The translations under genes were made by a program, and so were the position numbers. Below are positions 25,844 through 34,659 of a stretch of DNA of 64,000 nt, piece after piece. This DNA comes from Rhodoferax ferrireducens (lineage in GTDB: Bacteria; Pseudomonadota; Gammaproteobacteria; Burkholderiales; Burkholderiaceae_C): the NCBI RefSeq assembly GCF_003347515.1, contig NZ_QEII01000274.1, positions 53,749-117,748 of the forward strand. The letters run 5' to 3'. The first letter of the stretch is position 1, and every line of letters begins with the position of its first letter. The notes under the pieces are model-generated. The model was not told the DNA's origin. It did no database searches and saw only the letters and a list, made by a program, of their open reading frames with translations.

Positions 25844-28255
25844 ATGACAAACCAGAACGAAAACAGCGACCCGGTGGGCGATGCTGATCTCAAGCATCAC
25901 AACAAGCTCTGGAGTTTTGAAAAATTTTTTGAGCGTTATTTTGTCCGGGTTCGCGCGCCGGCGCTGGCCTTCTTTCTCCTGTTGACGGTTGCCTTTGCCT
26001 ATCAGGCGGCTCAGTTGCAGCCGGATGCGAGTTTCCAGAAGATGGTGCCGATATCGCATCCCTACATTGCCAACTATCTGAAGTTCGAAAATGAGCTCAG
26101 ACCCCTTGGTAACGTCATTCGTGTGGCGGTAGAGAACACGCAGGGCGATATTTACGACAAGGCCTTCCTGGAAACGCTGAAAAACATCACCGACGAGGTG
26201 TTTTACATCCCCGGGGTAGACCGGGGCGCGCTGAAGTCCCTCTGGACGCCGAACGTATTGTGGATAGAAGTGACGGAGGAGGGCCTGACCGCCGGGCAAA
26301 TCATTCCCCAGGGCTTCAACGGCACGCCGGAGACCATTGACAGTGTGCGTACCAACGTGGCTCGCTCCAGCATCGTCGGCACCCTGGTGGCGAGCGACCA
26401 TCGATCCGCCATCATCCTCGCGCCCTTGCTGGAGGTGGATCCGCAGACCGGAGAACGACTCGATTACGGCAAGCTCTCGCAGCGGCTTGAGGAGCTGGTG
26501 CGCAGCAAGTACCAGAACGAACAGACCAGGATTCACATCACCGGCTTTGCCAAGATCGTGGGGGATCTTATTGAAGGTGCCCGTGCCATTGGCATCTTCT
26601 TTGCCATCACCTTCGTCCTGACGGTACTGGTTCTATTGCTTTACTCGCGTTGCTGGCGCAGCACCTTTGCTACGGTTTTTTGCTGCAGTCTGGCCGTCAT
26701 CTGGCAATTGGGTATCGTGCGCCTGATGGGCTTCGGGCTTGACCCCTACTCGATTCTGGTGCCGTTTCTGACTTTTGCCATTGGTGTCAGTCATGCCGTC
26801 CAAAACATCAGCACCATGGCCACGGAGCGGGTTCTGGGTCGCTCCAACATCGAGGCGGCCAAGGCCACCTTTCGGGTCTTGTTCATCCCGGGTACGGTTG
26901 CCTTGCTGTGTGACGCGGTCGGCTTTTCCACCCTGCTGGTGATCGACATCGGCGTGATTCGCGAACTGGCGATCAGTGCCAGCGTTGGCGTGGCGGTCAT
27001 CATCCTGACCAAGATGTTCCTGTTGCCAATCCTGATGTCCTACATGGGCATCAGCCCCGCCGGACTGCGTCACCAAGAGAAGCGGATGCAGAGTCAATAC
27101 ACCTGGGCGCACCAGTTATCCCGTTTTGCGGAACCCAAAATGGCATGGGTCGCCGTCGGCTTGTCGGTGGCAATTTTTGCCGCGGGCTTCGTCATGAGCC
27201 GGGATTTGAAGATCGGTGACCTGGACCCCGGTGCGCCCGAACTGCGGGTGGAGTCCCGCTACAACCGGGACAACGCCTATATTGCCGCCCACTACGCCAC
27301 CAGTCCCGATGTGTTCGTGGTGATGGTGACCACGCCGAAGGGGGAATGTGGGGCCTACCCGGTGGCGGCCACGGTGGATCAGTTTCAGTTGCGGATGGAA
27401 AATCTGCCGGGTGTGGAGTCCACCTCATCCCTGTTCACGGCCATGAAGCGTGTCCTGGCCGGCCAAAATGGCGGCGACATGCGCTGGCAGTCGGTGACGC
27501 GTAACCGATTCAGCTCCAACGCGGCCCACCGCATGCTCCCCTCGGAGTTGTACAACAGCGAGTGCTCCATGGTGCCGGTCCTGATTTTTCTCCAGGATCA
27601 CAAGGCCGAGACCCTGACGACGGTCGTCAAGGCGGTTGAGGAATTCGCCGCTGCGCACAATGACGAGAATGTCAAGTTCGAACTCGCCGCCGGTAACGCG
27701 GGCATCGACGCGGCCACCAACATGGTCATCAAGCAATCAGAGCCCCTGATGCTGGCGCTGGTCTATGGCATCGTTGCTCTGCTGGTCTTGTGGGAGTTCA
27801 AGTCCTGGCGGGTAACCCTTTGCATCATGGCCCCTCTGTACATCACGTCGGTGCTGTGCGAAGGCATCATGGCCCAGCTGGGTCTGGGGGTCAAAGTGGC
27901 CACCTTGCCGGTCATTGCGCTGGGGATCGGGATCGGTGTGGATTACGGGATCTACATCTACAACAAGCTGGAGTTCTATCTTGAACAAGGCTTGGCGCTC
28001 AAGGAAGCCTACTTTGAAACACTCAAGACCACCGGGGTCGCCGTGGCCTTGACTGGGGTCATGCTGGCCCTTGGCGTGTCGACCTGGATCTTCTCGGATA
28101 TCAAGTTCCAGGCCGATATGGGTCTGCTCCTTGCCTTCATGTTCCTGTGGAACATGTTTGGCGCGGTGGTGATGATCCCCGCCTTGTCGGCCTTGCTCCT
28201 GCCTATGAAGAGCCGCAGGGGTGTTGTCACGCTGGCCGCCCCACCGGTCGCCTGA
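25844..28255 (+). CDS. RND/MMPL-type exporter
   Basis: This 803-residue permease has the two-fold RND layout: one helix, a large periplasmic loop, five helices, then the same again, about twelve helices in all. A typical motif in the first half is FLTFAIGVSHAVQNIS, with its counterpart LPVIALGIGIGVDYGIYIYNK in the second. It belongs to the predicted-exporter (HAE3/MMPL-like) branch rather than AcrB, and no membrane-fusion partner is present. It starts six bases after the YCF48-like gene. Substrate unknown, probably a hydrophobic terpenoid or aromatic. Confidence 0.9.
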   Translation: MTNQNENSDPVGDADLKHHNKLWSFEKFFERYFVRVRAPALAFFLLLTVAFAYQAAQLQPDASFQKMVPISHPYIANYLKFENELRPLGNVIRVAVENTQGDIYDKAFLETLKNITDEVFYIPGVDRGALKSLWTPNVLWIEVTEEGLTAGQIIPQGFNGTPETIDSVRTNVARSSIVGTLVASDHRSAIILAPLLEVDPQTGERLDYGKLSQRLEELVRSKYQNEQTRIHITGFAKIVGDLIEGARAIGIFFAITFVLTVLVLLLYSRCWRSTFATVFCCSLAVIWQLGIVRLMGFGLDPYSILVPFLTFAIGVSHAVQNISTMATERVLGRSNIEAAKATFRVLFIPGTVALLCDAVGFSTLLVIDIGVIRELAISASVGVAVIILTKMFLLPILMSYMGISPAGLRHQEKRMQSQYTWAHQLSRFAEPKMAWVAVGLSVAIFAAGFVMSRDLKIGDLDPGAPELRVESRYNRDNAYIAAHYATSPDVFVVMVTTPKGECGAYPVAATVDQFQLRMENLPGVESTSSLFTAMKRVLAGQNGGDMRWQSVTRNRFSSNAAHRMLPSELYNSECSMVPVLIFLQDHKAETLTTVVKAVEEFAAAHNDENVKFELAAGNAGIDAATNMVIKQSEPLMLALVYGIVALLVLWEFKSWRVTLCIMAPLYITSVLCEGIMAQLGLGVKVATLPVIALGIGIGVDYGIYIYNKLEFYLEQGLALKEAYFETLKTTGVAVALTGVMLALGVSTWIFSDIKFQADMGLLLAFMFLWNMFGAVVMIPALSALLLPMKSRRGVVTLAAPPVA

Positions 28256-28278
28256 CACGGTAAGAAATTACCCTTAAT

Positions 28279-28345
28279 ACGGGTAAACCCCCTGACGCTC
28301 GATTTGATTTCGTTGATAAGATACAAACAAGCCAGTCGGTTTGTA
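28279..28345 (+). promoter_or_regulatory. Promoter with CymR-like operator for the cmt operon
   Basis: ACGGGTAAACCCCC (28279-28292) is followed after 24 bases by TAAGAT (28317-28322), a candidate -10 box. A perfect inverted repeat TACAAAC-N10-GTTTGTA lies at 28322-28345, just after it. Repressor binding there would block transcription. The Pseudomonas cumate operator, as I recall it, has the same ACAAAC/GTTTGT outer arms but 14 bases between them. TTACCC and GGGTAA at 28268-28286 also pair and could end the upstream RND transcript. Confidence 0.7.
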
Positions 28346-28381
28346 ACTGTTTAACCTGATAATCAAACTCCCGGAGTAACC

Positions 28382-29671
28382 ATGAGCGATGTAAACTTTT
28401 TGAAATTACTGGATGTCGATCGCGACGCCGGGGTGTTTCGCGTGGCGCGCAAGTCTTTTGTGGACAATGATATTTTCCAGGCCGAGCGGTCGCAGATTTT
28501 TGACCGCTGCTGGCTGTACCTCGGGCACACCTCGGAGTTGCCCAAGAAAGGCTCATTTGTTACGCGCCCGGTGGGTGGGCGCAATGTCATTTTCAATCGC
28601 GATGTCGCGGGCACGGTTCACGCCTTTCTGAATTCGTGTCCACACCGGGGCGCAACGGTCTGCCGTGAGCCGGCCGGAAACGCCAAGAATTTCACCTGCA
28701 GTTACCACGGCTGGGTTTTTGGTGCCGATGGCAAGATGCGCGATCTGCCCGGTATCGAGTCATACAGCGAAGGCTTTAACGGCGGTGGCTGTGCTGACCT
28801 GGTGGCGGTCCCGCGCCTTGAGCAGTACCGTGATTTCTGGTTTGTCTGTTTCGACGCGGAGGCAGTGACCCTGGTTGAATACCTTGCGGGTGCCACCGAA
28901 TACCTGGACCTGGTCGCGGACCAGTCAGAGGCGGGGATGGAAATCATCAGCGGCACGCAAGAGTATGCGATTCGGGCCAACTGGAAGCTGCTGGTCGAAA
29001 ACAGCATTGATGGGTATCACGCCGTCTCGACCCATGCCACCTACTTCGATTACCTGAAGAACATGAATGGCGTGCTTGCGCAAAGCAATGTCGTGGGCTT
29101 TGCACGCGACCTGGGCAATGGTCACGCCGTGGTGGAGTACTCGGCGCCCTGGGGTCGTCCCGTTGCCAACTGGGTTCCGGCCTGGGGTGAGGAACGCAAG
29201 GGTGAAATCGATGCGGTGTTTGATCGGCTGGTCGCCAAGCACGGCGACCAGCGAGCGACACGCATCGCCAAAAACAGCCGCAACTTGTTGATATTTCCCA
29301 ACCTGGTCATTGTTGACGGCATGTCGGTGACGCTGCGGACTTTTTACCCGAAGCAGCCCGACTACATGGAAGTCACGGCCTGGGCCATCGGACCTTCGGA
29401 AGAGAAGGACTGGTTGCGAAAGAATCGTTTGAACGGATTCCTTGAGTTTTTCGGCCCCGGAGGTTTTGCAACGCCGGACGACGTGGAGATGCTTGAGCAT
29501 TGCCAGCGCGGCTATGCCAACGCACGCGAGGCGGCCTGGAACGACCTCTCACGCGGCATGAACAAAGCCGAGCCGGCGACTGTCGATGAACACCAGATTC
29601 GGACCTTCTGGTCGCGCTGGCATGCGCTGGTGCAGCAAGCCCCGCGCGTTATTCCGCTGCATGCCGGCTGA
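28382..29671 (+). CDS. cmtAb: p-Cumate 2,3-dioxygenase large (alpha) subunit
   Basis: This 429-residue Rieske oxygenase adds both atoms of O2 to p-cumate. The Rieske [2Fe-2S] ligands are Cys86/His88 (CPHRG) and Cys106/His109 (CSYHGW). The mononuclear iron motif is NSIDGYHAVSTH, with His213 and His218; the third ligand is an Asp near 365 (ATPDDVEM). GGAG lies before the ATG. All partner genes are present: small subunit 30634, reductase 34656, ferredoxin 35691. Assignment to p-cumate rests on the whole gene set and the CymR-like regulator. The subunit alone would only say benzoate/cumate-type dioxygenase. Confidence 0.88.
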   Translation: MSDVNFLKLLDVDRDAGVFRVARKSFVDNDIFQAERSQIFDRCWLYLGHTSELPKKGSFVTRPVGGRNVIFNRDVAGTVHAFLNSCPHRGATVCREPAGNAKNFTCSYHGWVFGADGKMRDLPGIESYSEGFNGGGCADLVAVPRLEQYRDFWFVCFDAEAVTLVEYLAGATEYLDLVADQSEAGMEIISGTQEYAIRANWKLLVENSIDGYHAVSTHATYFDYLKNMNGVLAQSNVVGFARDLGNGHAVVEYSAPWGRPVANWVPAWGEERKGEIDAVFDRLVAKHGDQRATRIAKNSRNLLIFPNLVIVDGMSVTLRTFYPKQPDYMEVTAWAIGPSEEKDWLRKNRLNGFLEFFGPGGFATPDDVEMLEHCQRGYANAREAAWNDLSRGMNKAEPATVDEHQIRTFWSRWHALVQQAPRVIPLHAG

Positions 29672-29700
29672 AATATTTCACAATCAATCTGGAGGGACTC

Positions 29701-30603
29701 ATGGTTCCATTTCGCTACCGAAAACCTGGTTATGTTGCCCTCAACGTGACGAATGTTGATGCCTCTGTTGGCTTTTACCGCGACCTTGTCGGTCTTCAGC
29801 TTGAATCGCAACAGGGGTCTGATACGGCCTTCTTGCGCTGCAGCGAGGATCACCATAATCTCGTGCTCTACCGCTCCAGTGCGCCGGGTATCAAGCGCAT
29901 GGCCTTTGAGCTGGAATCCGCCAGCGACCTCGAGCAGGCCGCGAACTACGTTGACCAGATGGGTTGGGCGCGACATGAGGTAGCCGCCGACGAGGCGAGT
30001 CAATTGCGGCAGGGCCGGACGTTTCGCTTTTGCATTCCAGAAAGCACCTTGACGTTCGAGTTTTATGCCCAGATGGGGCGTGGCAACGGGGACTATGTGC
30101 CCAGCGTTTCCAAAATTGAGCGATTGGGTCATGTGGTGATTCGCTGCGCGCAGCGCGACGCAGTGCTGCGCACCTTGACCGAAAAGCTGAACTTCAGGGT
30201 GTCGGACCATTTTGGGGATCAGGTGTCATTTCTGCGCTGCTTTCCCAATCCGCTTCATCACACCTTTGGCGTCAGCCGTGGCGATGTCGACGGCCTGCAT
30301 CACGTCAATTTCATGGTGACAGATGTTGATGACGTGGGGCGCGCGATGAATCGCATGCGCAAGGCGGGCGTGGAGGTCGTGTATGGGCCGGGCCGGCACG
30401 ACATTTCAAATTCAATATTCATCTATTTTCTCGATCCCGACGGATTGACAGTCGAATACAGCTTCGGGATGGAGGAGTTCCCCGAGGTGAGTCCGCGCGA
30501 GGCGCGTGAACTGCCGCTTCGTCCGGAAATCCTCGATAGCTGGGGCGGTGCGCCCGCGCCCAAGTTTGGCAAGGGCGGCGTCATCGAGTCCGCTGCATTC
30601 TGA
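29701..30603 (+). CDS. cmtC: 2,3-Dihydroxy-p-cumate extradiol dioxygenase
   Basis: This 300-residue type I extradiol dioxygenase is made of two vicinal-oxygen-chelate domains. The N-terminal one (YVALNVTNVDASVGFYRDLVG) has no metal site. The C-terminal one carries the iron ligands: His in RLGHVVIRC, His in LHHVNFMVTDVDD and Glu in GLTVEYSFG. It cleaves the catechol ring in meta fashion to give the yellow ring-fission product that CmtD decarboxylates. GGAGG precedes the ATG. It lies between the dioxygenase large and small subunit genes, an unusual split. Confidence 0.87.
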   Translation: MVPFRYRKPGYVALNVTNVDASVGFYRDLVGLQLESQQGSDTAFLRCSEDHHNLVLYRSSAPGIKRMAFELESASDLEQAANYVDQMGWARHEVAADEASQLRQGRTFRFCIPESTLTFEFYAQMGRGNGDYVPSVSKIERLGHVVIRCAQRDAVLRTLTEKLNFRVSDHFGDQVSFLRCFPNPLHHTFGVSRGDVDGLHHVNFMVTDVDDVGRAMNRMRKAGVEVVYGPGRHDISNSIFIYFLDPDGLTVEYSFGMEEFPEVSPREARELPLRPEILDSWGGAPAPKFGKGGVIESAAF

Positions 30604-30633
30604 GCGCCAGGGCTTATTACCAAGGAAATCACC

Positions 30634-31122
30634 ATGATCGCAAACATCACACGCAACGATGTTGAAGAGTACCTTTACCGGGAGGCCGCCATGCTGGATC
30701 GCTGGCAGCTCGCGGAGTGGCTGGCGCTGTTCACCGACGATGCTGTCTACCATGTGCCAACGGTGGGGACCAGCCCGGACATCCAGCCGGACAACACCCT
30801 GTTTTACATCGCCGACGACCGTCAGCGCCTGCAAGAGCGGGTGGTGCGCTTGCTGAAGAAGTCGGCTCACGTTGAATGGCCGCGTTCGCGAACGCGCCAT
30901 ATGGTGACCAACATCCTTATTGAAAAGCGAAGCGATCAGGAGCTTGAAGTGTCCGCTGCCTTTGCCGTTCACCGCTTTAAAAATGGGGCCGCCGACGTGT
31001 ATGTGGGGAGCTATCGCTATCGCCTGACAGGGGTCAACGGCCAGCTCAAGATCCGGGAGAAGCGTTCCATGCTCGACATGGACGCTCTGCGACCCCACGG
31101 TCGCGTCAGCATTATTCTTTGA
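30634..31122 (+). CDS. cmtAc: p-Cumate 2,3-dioxygenase small (beta) subunit
   Basis: This 162-residue protein has the cone-shaped NTF2-like fold of ring-hydroxylating dioxygenase beta subunits. The conserved segments are EAAMLDRWQLAEWLALFTDD, RHMVTNILIE and the C-terminal REKRSMLDMD. It forms the alpha3beta3 core with the product of 28382 and has no cofactor of its own. It is separated from the alpha gene by cmtC. AAGGAA precedes the ATG. Confidence 0.88.
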   Translation: MIANITRNDVEEYLYREAAMLDRWQLAEWLALFTDDAVYHVPTVGTSPDIQPDNTLFYIADDRQRLQERVVRLLKKSAHVEWPRSRTRHMVTNILIEKRSDQELEVSAAFAVHRFKNGAADVYVGSYRYRLTGVNGQLKIREKRSMLDMDALRPHGRVSIIL

Positions 31123-31143
31123 TCACGAACGAATGCCCTGACG

Positions 31144-31935
31144 ATGAATAACCCCACTTTGCGACCCCTGTCGGGCCGCGCAAGATTCAGTGGCCAGGTT
31201 GCCGTGGTCACGGGTGCCGCCCGCGGTATTGGCTTGGCCATCGTCGAAGCCCTCGCCAGGGAGGGCGCTTCATTGGTGATGGCCGATATCGCCGACCATG
31301 AACTGCAGGCCGAGGCGCGGCGGATCGAGCATGAATATGAGGTCAAGGTGATTGGCGTGGCGGGGGATCTTTCGACCGAGGAGGGCGCGCAAGCACTGCT
31401 GGCGCAGACACAAAGCGCCTTCGGGGATGCCGCGATCCTGGTGAACAATGCCGGGGGCGGCGTGATTCTGCCCTTTCTCAGTCACACCGCCGAGACCCTG
31501 CGGATGACGATAGACCGCAACCTCTGGACCACCCTTTGGTGTACCCGCGCCTTTTTGCCCGGGATGCTGCGCCACACCTACGGGCGGATCGTCAACCTCG
31601 GGGCCGATTCGGTCCGCAACGGGCTGGCTGACCATGCTGCGTATAACGCGGCCAAGGGCGGGGTCCATGCCCTGACGACCGGCCTGGCGCGGGAGTTTGC
31701 GACCGCCGGGGTCACGGTCAATACGGTTGCACCCTGCGCTGTCAACAGTGATCAATTGCGCAAGTTCGTTCTGGAGAAACCCGAGGTTGCCAAGCAGTTC
31801 ATGAGCGTCATCCCGATGGGGCGAGCGGCTGAACTGGAGGAGGTGGCTTCGATGGTCGTTTATCTCGCCTCGCGTGAGGCCGCGTTTATGACCGGTCAGG
31901 TTATCAGCGTCAATGGCGGGAGTACGATGTTGTGA
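31144..31935 (+). CDS. cmtB: 2,3-Dihydroxy-2,3-dihydro-p-cumate dehydrogenase (SDR)
   Basis: This 263-residue classical short-chain dehydrogenase has the nucleotide motif VVTGAARGIG, NNAGGG, a catalytic Tyr-Lys pair in AYNAAKGG and the C-terminal MTGQVISVNGG. It oxidises the cis-dihydrodiol made by the dioxygenase back to an aromatic catechol with NAD+. The place in the operon, directly after the dioxygenase small subunit, supports this specific role. Confidence 0.86.
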   Translation: MNNPTLRPLSGRARFSGQVAVVTGAARGIGLAIVEALAREGASLVMADIADHELQAEARRIEHEYEVKVIGVAGDLSTEEGAQALLAQTQSAFGDAAILVNNAGGGVILPFLSHTAETLRMTIDRNLWTTLWCTRAFLPGMLRHTYGRIVNLGADSVRNGLADHAAYNAAKGGVHALTTGLAREFATAGVTVNTVAPCAVNSDQLRKFVLEKPEVAKQFMSVIPMGRAAELEEVASMVVYLASREAAFMTGQVISVNGGSTML

Positions 31936-31971
31936 ATACATACCGTTGCTGCAATTATTCAGACCCCCAAG

Positions 31972-32613
31972 ATGACAATACAAACTCTAGCCGATACAGT
32001 TGCGAAGCCGGTCAAGGTCCGGCGCACGCAAGCGGAACGGACCGAAGAAACACGCCGCCGCCTGCTCGATGCGGCAGTGGACGTGCTGGCAACCAAGGGC
32101 TACGCCGGGTTTCGAACAGCCGACGTGGCCGCGATTGCGGGCGTCTCGCGGGGCGCCCAGACGCACCATTTTCCGTCGAAGGACGAACTGGTGATGGCGG
32201 TCGTCGAGCATGTCTTCCAGCGTGCCGCCGAAGCGGGGCGCAAGCGGGCGCGGCGGGTCGGTTCCGTGGACGATGCGATCAAGGAACTGATCTCCGACAG
32301 TCAGGATTTCTTCTTCAGCGAGCTGTTTTTGATTGCCGTGGATTTGGCCATCCAGGGCCGCATGCGCGCCAGCGAGGAGAACCCGGTGAGCGATATATCG
32401 GCGGCGTCCCGGCTGCCCGTGGAGGCGAGTTGGCTGGCGGCATTGATCGAGTCCGGCGTGCCCCCATCCGTGGCCGAAGATCTCTTGTGGTTGACGATCA
32501 GCATCGTCCGCGGATTGGCCGTGCGGCGCCTCTGGCAGAACGACACACAACGCTTCAGTCGCCTCTTCAAGCTGTGGCGCAAGATGGTTGTCCTCTACCT
32601 GGAAACCCTGTAG
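31972..32613 (+). CDS. cymR: CymR-type TetR repressor of the p-cumate genes
   Basis: This 213-residue TetR protein has an N-terminal helix-turn-helix that reads RRTQAERTEETRR, then KGYAGFRTADVAAIAGVSRGAQ and HHFPSK. From memory this closely follows CymR of Pseudomonas putida F1, as does the C-terminal AEDLLWL and VRGLAVRRLWQND. CymR represses the cym and cmt operons and lets go when p-cumate binds. Candidate operators are at 28322-28345 and 21032-21055. The gene lies inside the operon it would control, giving autoregulation. Confidence 0.88.
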   Translation: MTIQTLADTVAKPVKVRRTQAERTEETRRRLLDAAVDVLATKGYAGFRTADVAAIAGVSRGAQTHHFPSKDELVMAVVEHVFQRAAEAGRKRARRVGSVDDAIKELISDSQDFFFSELFLIAVDLAIQGRMRASEENPVSDISAASRLPVEASWLAALIESGVPPSVAEDLLWLTISIVRGLAVRRLWQNDTQRFSRLFKLWRKMVVLYLETL

Positions 32614-32743
32614 CACTCCGCCACCCCGGACTACTTGATGGTTCTTGTGTAACCCCTCAAATGCAGGGGGGTTTGCCTCGGCACGGCCGATCGCGCCTTG
32701 CATCCCCCCATCTATCCCACTTGATACATCAAAGGAATACCTT

Positions 32744-33625
32744 ATGAGCCTTTGGCTTGACTTTCTCGGAACCGAGGTTCGCTACGTCCAGACCCCGACC
32801 TTTGGCCGCATTCGCATCGCCGAGGCCGGCGTTGGCAACCAGGAAACCATCATCTTCCAGCACGGGATGAACGGGCATCTGGAGGCCTATGCCAAGAACC
32901 TGATGGCCCTGTCCACGCAGTTTCATGTGATTGCCTTCGACTATGTCGGTCACGGCCTGTCTAACAAGAAACTCGATGACTACACCCCCGCCGTGTTTGT
33001 CGAGCAGTTGCTGGAGTTGATGAATACGCTGCAGATTGACGCCGCCCATCTTTCCGGCGAGTCGCTTGGCGGTTGGGTCTCGGGCCTGTTCGCAGCCAAG
33101 TACCCGCAGCGCGTGCGTCGGCTGATGTTGAATACGGCTGGCGGCATCCCGGTGGTGTCAGACAAGGGCAAACAAGACATGCAGAACTTCATGGCCTTGA
33201 ACAAGCGCAATGTCGATGCAGTGCCGAACCGCGAGTCTGTGACCGCCCGGATGCAGTGGTTGATGCACCCGAACAACCATCACCTGCTGAACGACGAGTT
33301 GATTGATTTGCGCCTGCGAATCTACCTCGCCCCCGAGACCCGGCGCGTGGCGCCCACGATCAACGCGCTGATTCAGCGGCATGACGAGTTCCTGATCCCG
33401 CTCGAATCGCTGAAGTGCGATACGCTGTTTCTCTGGACCCAGGACAATCCGATCCATGACGTGGAGGCCGCCCGCGCCGCGGCCGCCCGCGTACCCGGCA
33501 GCCTCTTTTACCTGATGCAGGCCGACGCCGCCCACTGGCCCCAATACGAATCGCCAGAAGAGTTCAATGCGGTGGCGTCACGCTACTTCGCCACCGGCAA
33601 ACTGCCGGCGACTGCCCAGGGCTGA
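32744..33625 (+). CDS. cmtE: HOMODA hydrolase, alpha/beta-hydrolase fold (releases isobutyrate)
   Basis: This 293-residue alpha/beta hydrolase has the nucleophile elbow LSGESLGGW with Ser107, an acidic residue after FLWTQDNP and a His in DAAHWPQY. It cleaves the decarboxylated ring-fission product (2-hydroxy-6-oxo-7-methylocta-2,4-dienoate) into isobutyrate and 2-hydroxypenta-2,4-dienoate. The start is ATG 32744 with AGGA nine bases before. A frame opening at 32645 is not used. The isobutyrate explains the ligase at 38935 and IcmF. Confidence 0.87.
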   Translation: MSLWLDFLGTEVRYVQTPTFGRIRIAEAGVGNQETIIFQHGMNGHLEAYAKNLMALSTQFHVIAFDYVGHGLSNKKLDDYTPAVFVEQLLELMNTLQIDAAHLSGESLGGWVSGLFAAKYPQRVRRLMLNTAGGIPVVSDKGKQDMQNFMALNKRNVDAVPNRESVTARMQWLMHPNNHHLLNDELIDLRLRIYLAPETRRVAPTINALIQRHDEFLIPLESLKCDTLFLWTQDNPIHDVEAARAAAARVPGSLFYLMQADAAHWPQYESPEEFNAVASRYFATGKLPATAQG

Positions 33626-33627
33626 TC

Positions 33628-34659
33628 GTGTCAGATCTGATTGATGTTCACACGCACGTCGTACCGGAAAATTTTCCTGCGTACATCGGACGGCATGTGG
33701 ACGCGCCCTGGCCGTCGATGGTCGCTGCGCAGGCGTGCCATCGCCATGTGATGGTGTCCGGCGCCGTCTACCGCACGGTGTCGCACCCGTGCTGGGACTG
33801 TGCCGCCCGGCTGGTCGATATGGACCAGCGGCAGGTCGCGCGTCAGGTCTTATCGCCCATGCCCGAGCTCTTGTCCTACTGGCTGGACCCGGTGGACGGT
33901 GCGACGATGTCGCGTTACCTGAACGAGGTCATTGCCGAGATGGTGGCAAGCCATCCCACGCGTTTCGTGGGCCTGGGTGCGGTACCGCTGCAGGACGTGG
34001 CGACAGCGATTCACGAGCTTGATGTGGTGGTGCATCAGTTAGGCCTGGCCGGCGTTGAAATTGGCGGCAATATCAACGGCACGGTGATCGGCGACCCCCG
34101 TTTTTTCCCGTTCTTCGAAGCTGCCGCTGCATGGGGCGCTGCGGTGTTTGTGCATCCGCTCAAGCCGAGCGGCATGGACCGTCTGGCGGGTCCGGCTGTC
34201 CTGGAGCAGGTCTTGGCCTTTCCCGGCGAGACCGGTCTGGCCGCCGCCTCCATGATCACGGGTGGAACGCTGGCCCGCCTGCCAGGTCTGCGCATCGCCT
34301 TCAGCCACGGTGGCGGCTCGCTCAGCGCGTTGCTGCCGCGCTTGCAGCATGCCTGGCAGACCTTGCCCCAGGTCCGCGACAGCCTTGCTGGCGACCCCAG
34401 CCTCGCGGCGCGTCGGATGTACTACGACGACCTGGTGTACGACGCCGACACCATTCACCGGCTGATTCAGGTTTTTGGCAGCGGTCAGATCCTGGCCGGG
34501 TCCGACTATCCGTTTGTCATCATGGACGCCGACCCGGTCGCACGCTTGCAGTCGCTCGGCTTGTCGGACGATGTCTTGCGCCAATTGCGCTCGGGCAATG
34601 CCGAACGCTGGTTGGGTCTGGGCCCGCAGGCGAAGCACGACGATCAGGAGAAAAAATGA
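33628..34659 (+). CDS. cmtD: Ring-fission-product decarboxylase (amidohydrolase/ACMSD family)
   Basis: This 343-residue metal-dependent decarboxylase of the ACMSD-like amidohydrolase family carries the metal ligands His8 and His10 (DVHTHVV), a His in VFVHPLKP, a His in AFSHGGGSL and Asp293 in LAGSDYPF. It removes the 3-carboxyl group from the meta-cleavage product of 2,3-dihydroxy-p-cumate before hydrolysis. The start is GTG, two bases after the cmtE stop. The end overlaps cmtAa by ATGA. Confidence 0.86.
   Translation: MSDLIDVHTHVVPENFPAYIGRHVDAPWPSMVAAQACHRHVMVSGAVYRTVSHPCWDCAARLVDMDQRQVARQVLSPMPELLSYWLDPVDGATMSRYLNEVIAEMVASHPTRFVGLGAVPLQDVATAIHELDVVVHQLGLAGVEIGGNINGTVIGDPRFFPFFEAAAAWGAAVFVHPLKPSGMDRLAGPAVLEQVLAFPGETGLAAASMITGGTLARLPGLRIAFSHGGGSLSALLPRLQHAWQTLPQVRDSLAGDPSLAARRMYYDDLVYDADTIHRLIQVFGSGQILAGSDYPFVIMDADPVARLQSLGLSDDVLRQLRSGNAERWLGLGPQAKHDDQEKK

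Noticed and set aside
34131..34655. N-terminal extension of the cmtAa reductase
   Set aside because: The extra frame overlaps cmtD completely and is Arg/Ala-rich. The ATG at 34656 has AGGAG and begins right at the ferredoxin domain.
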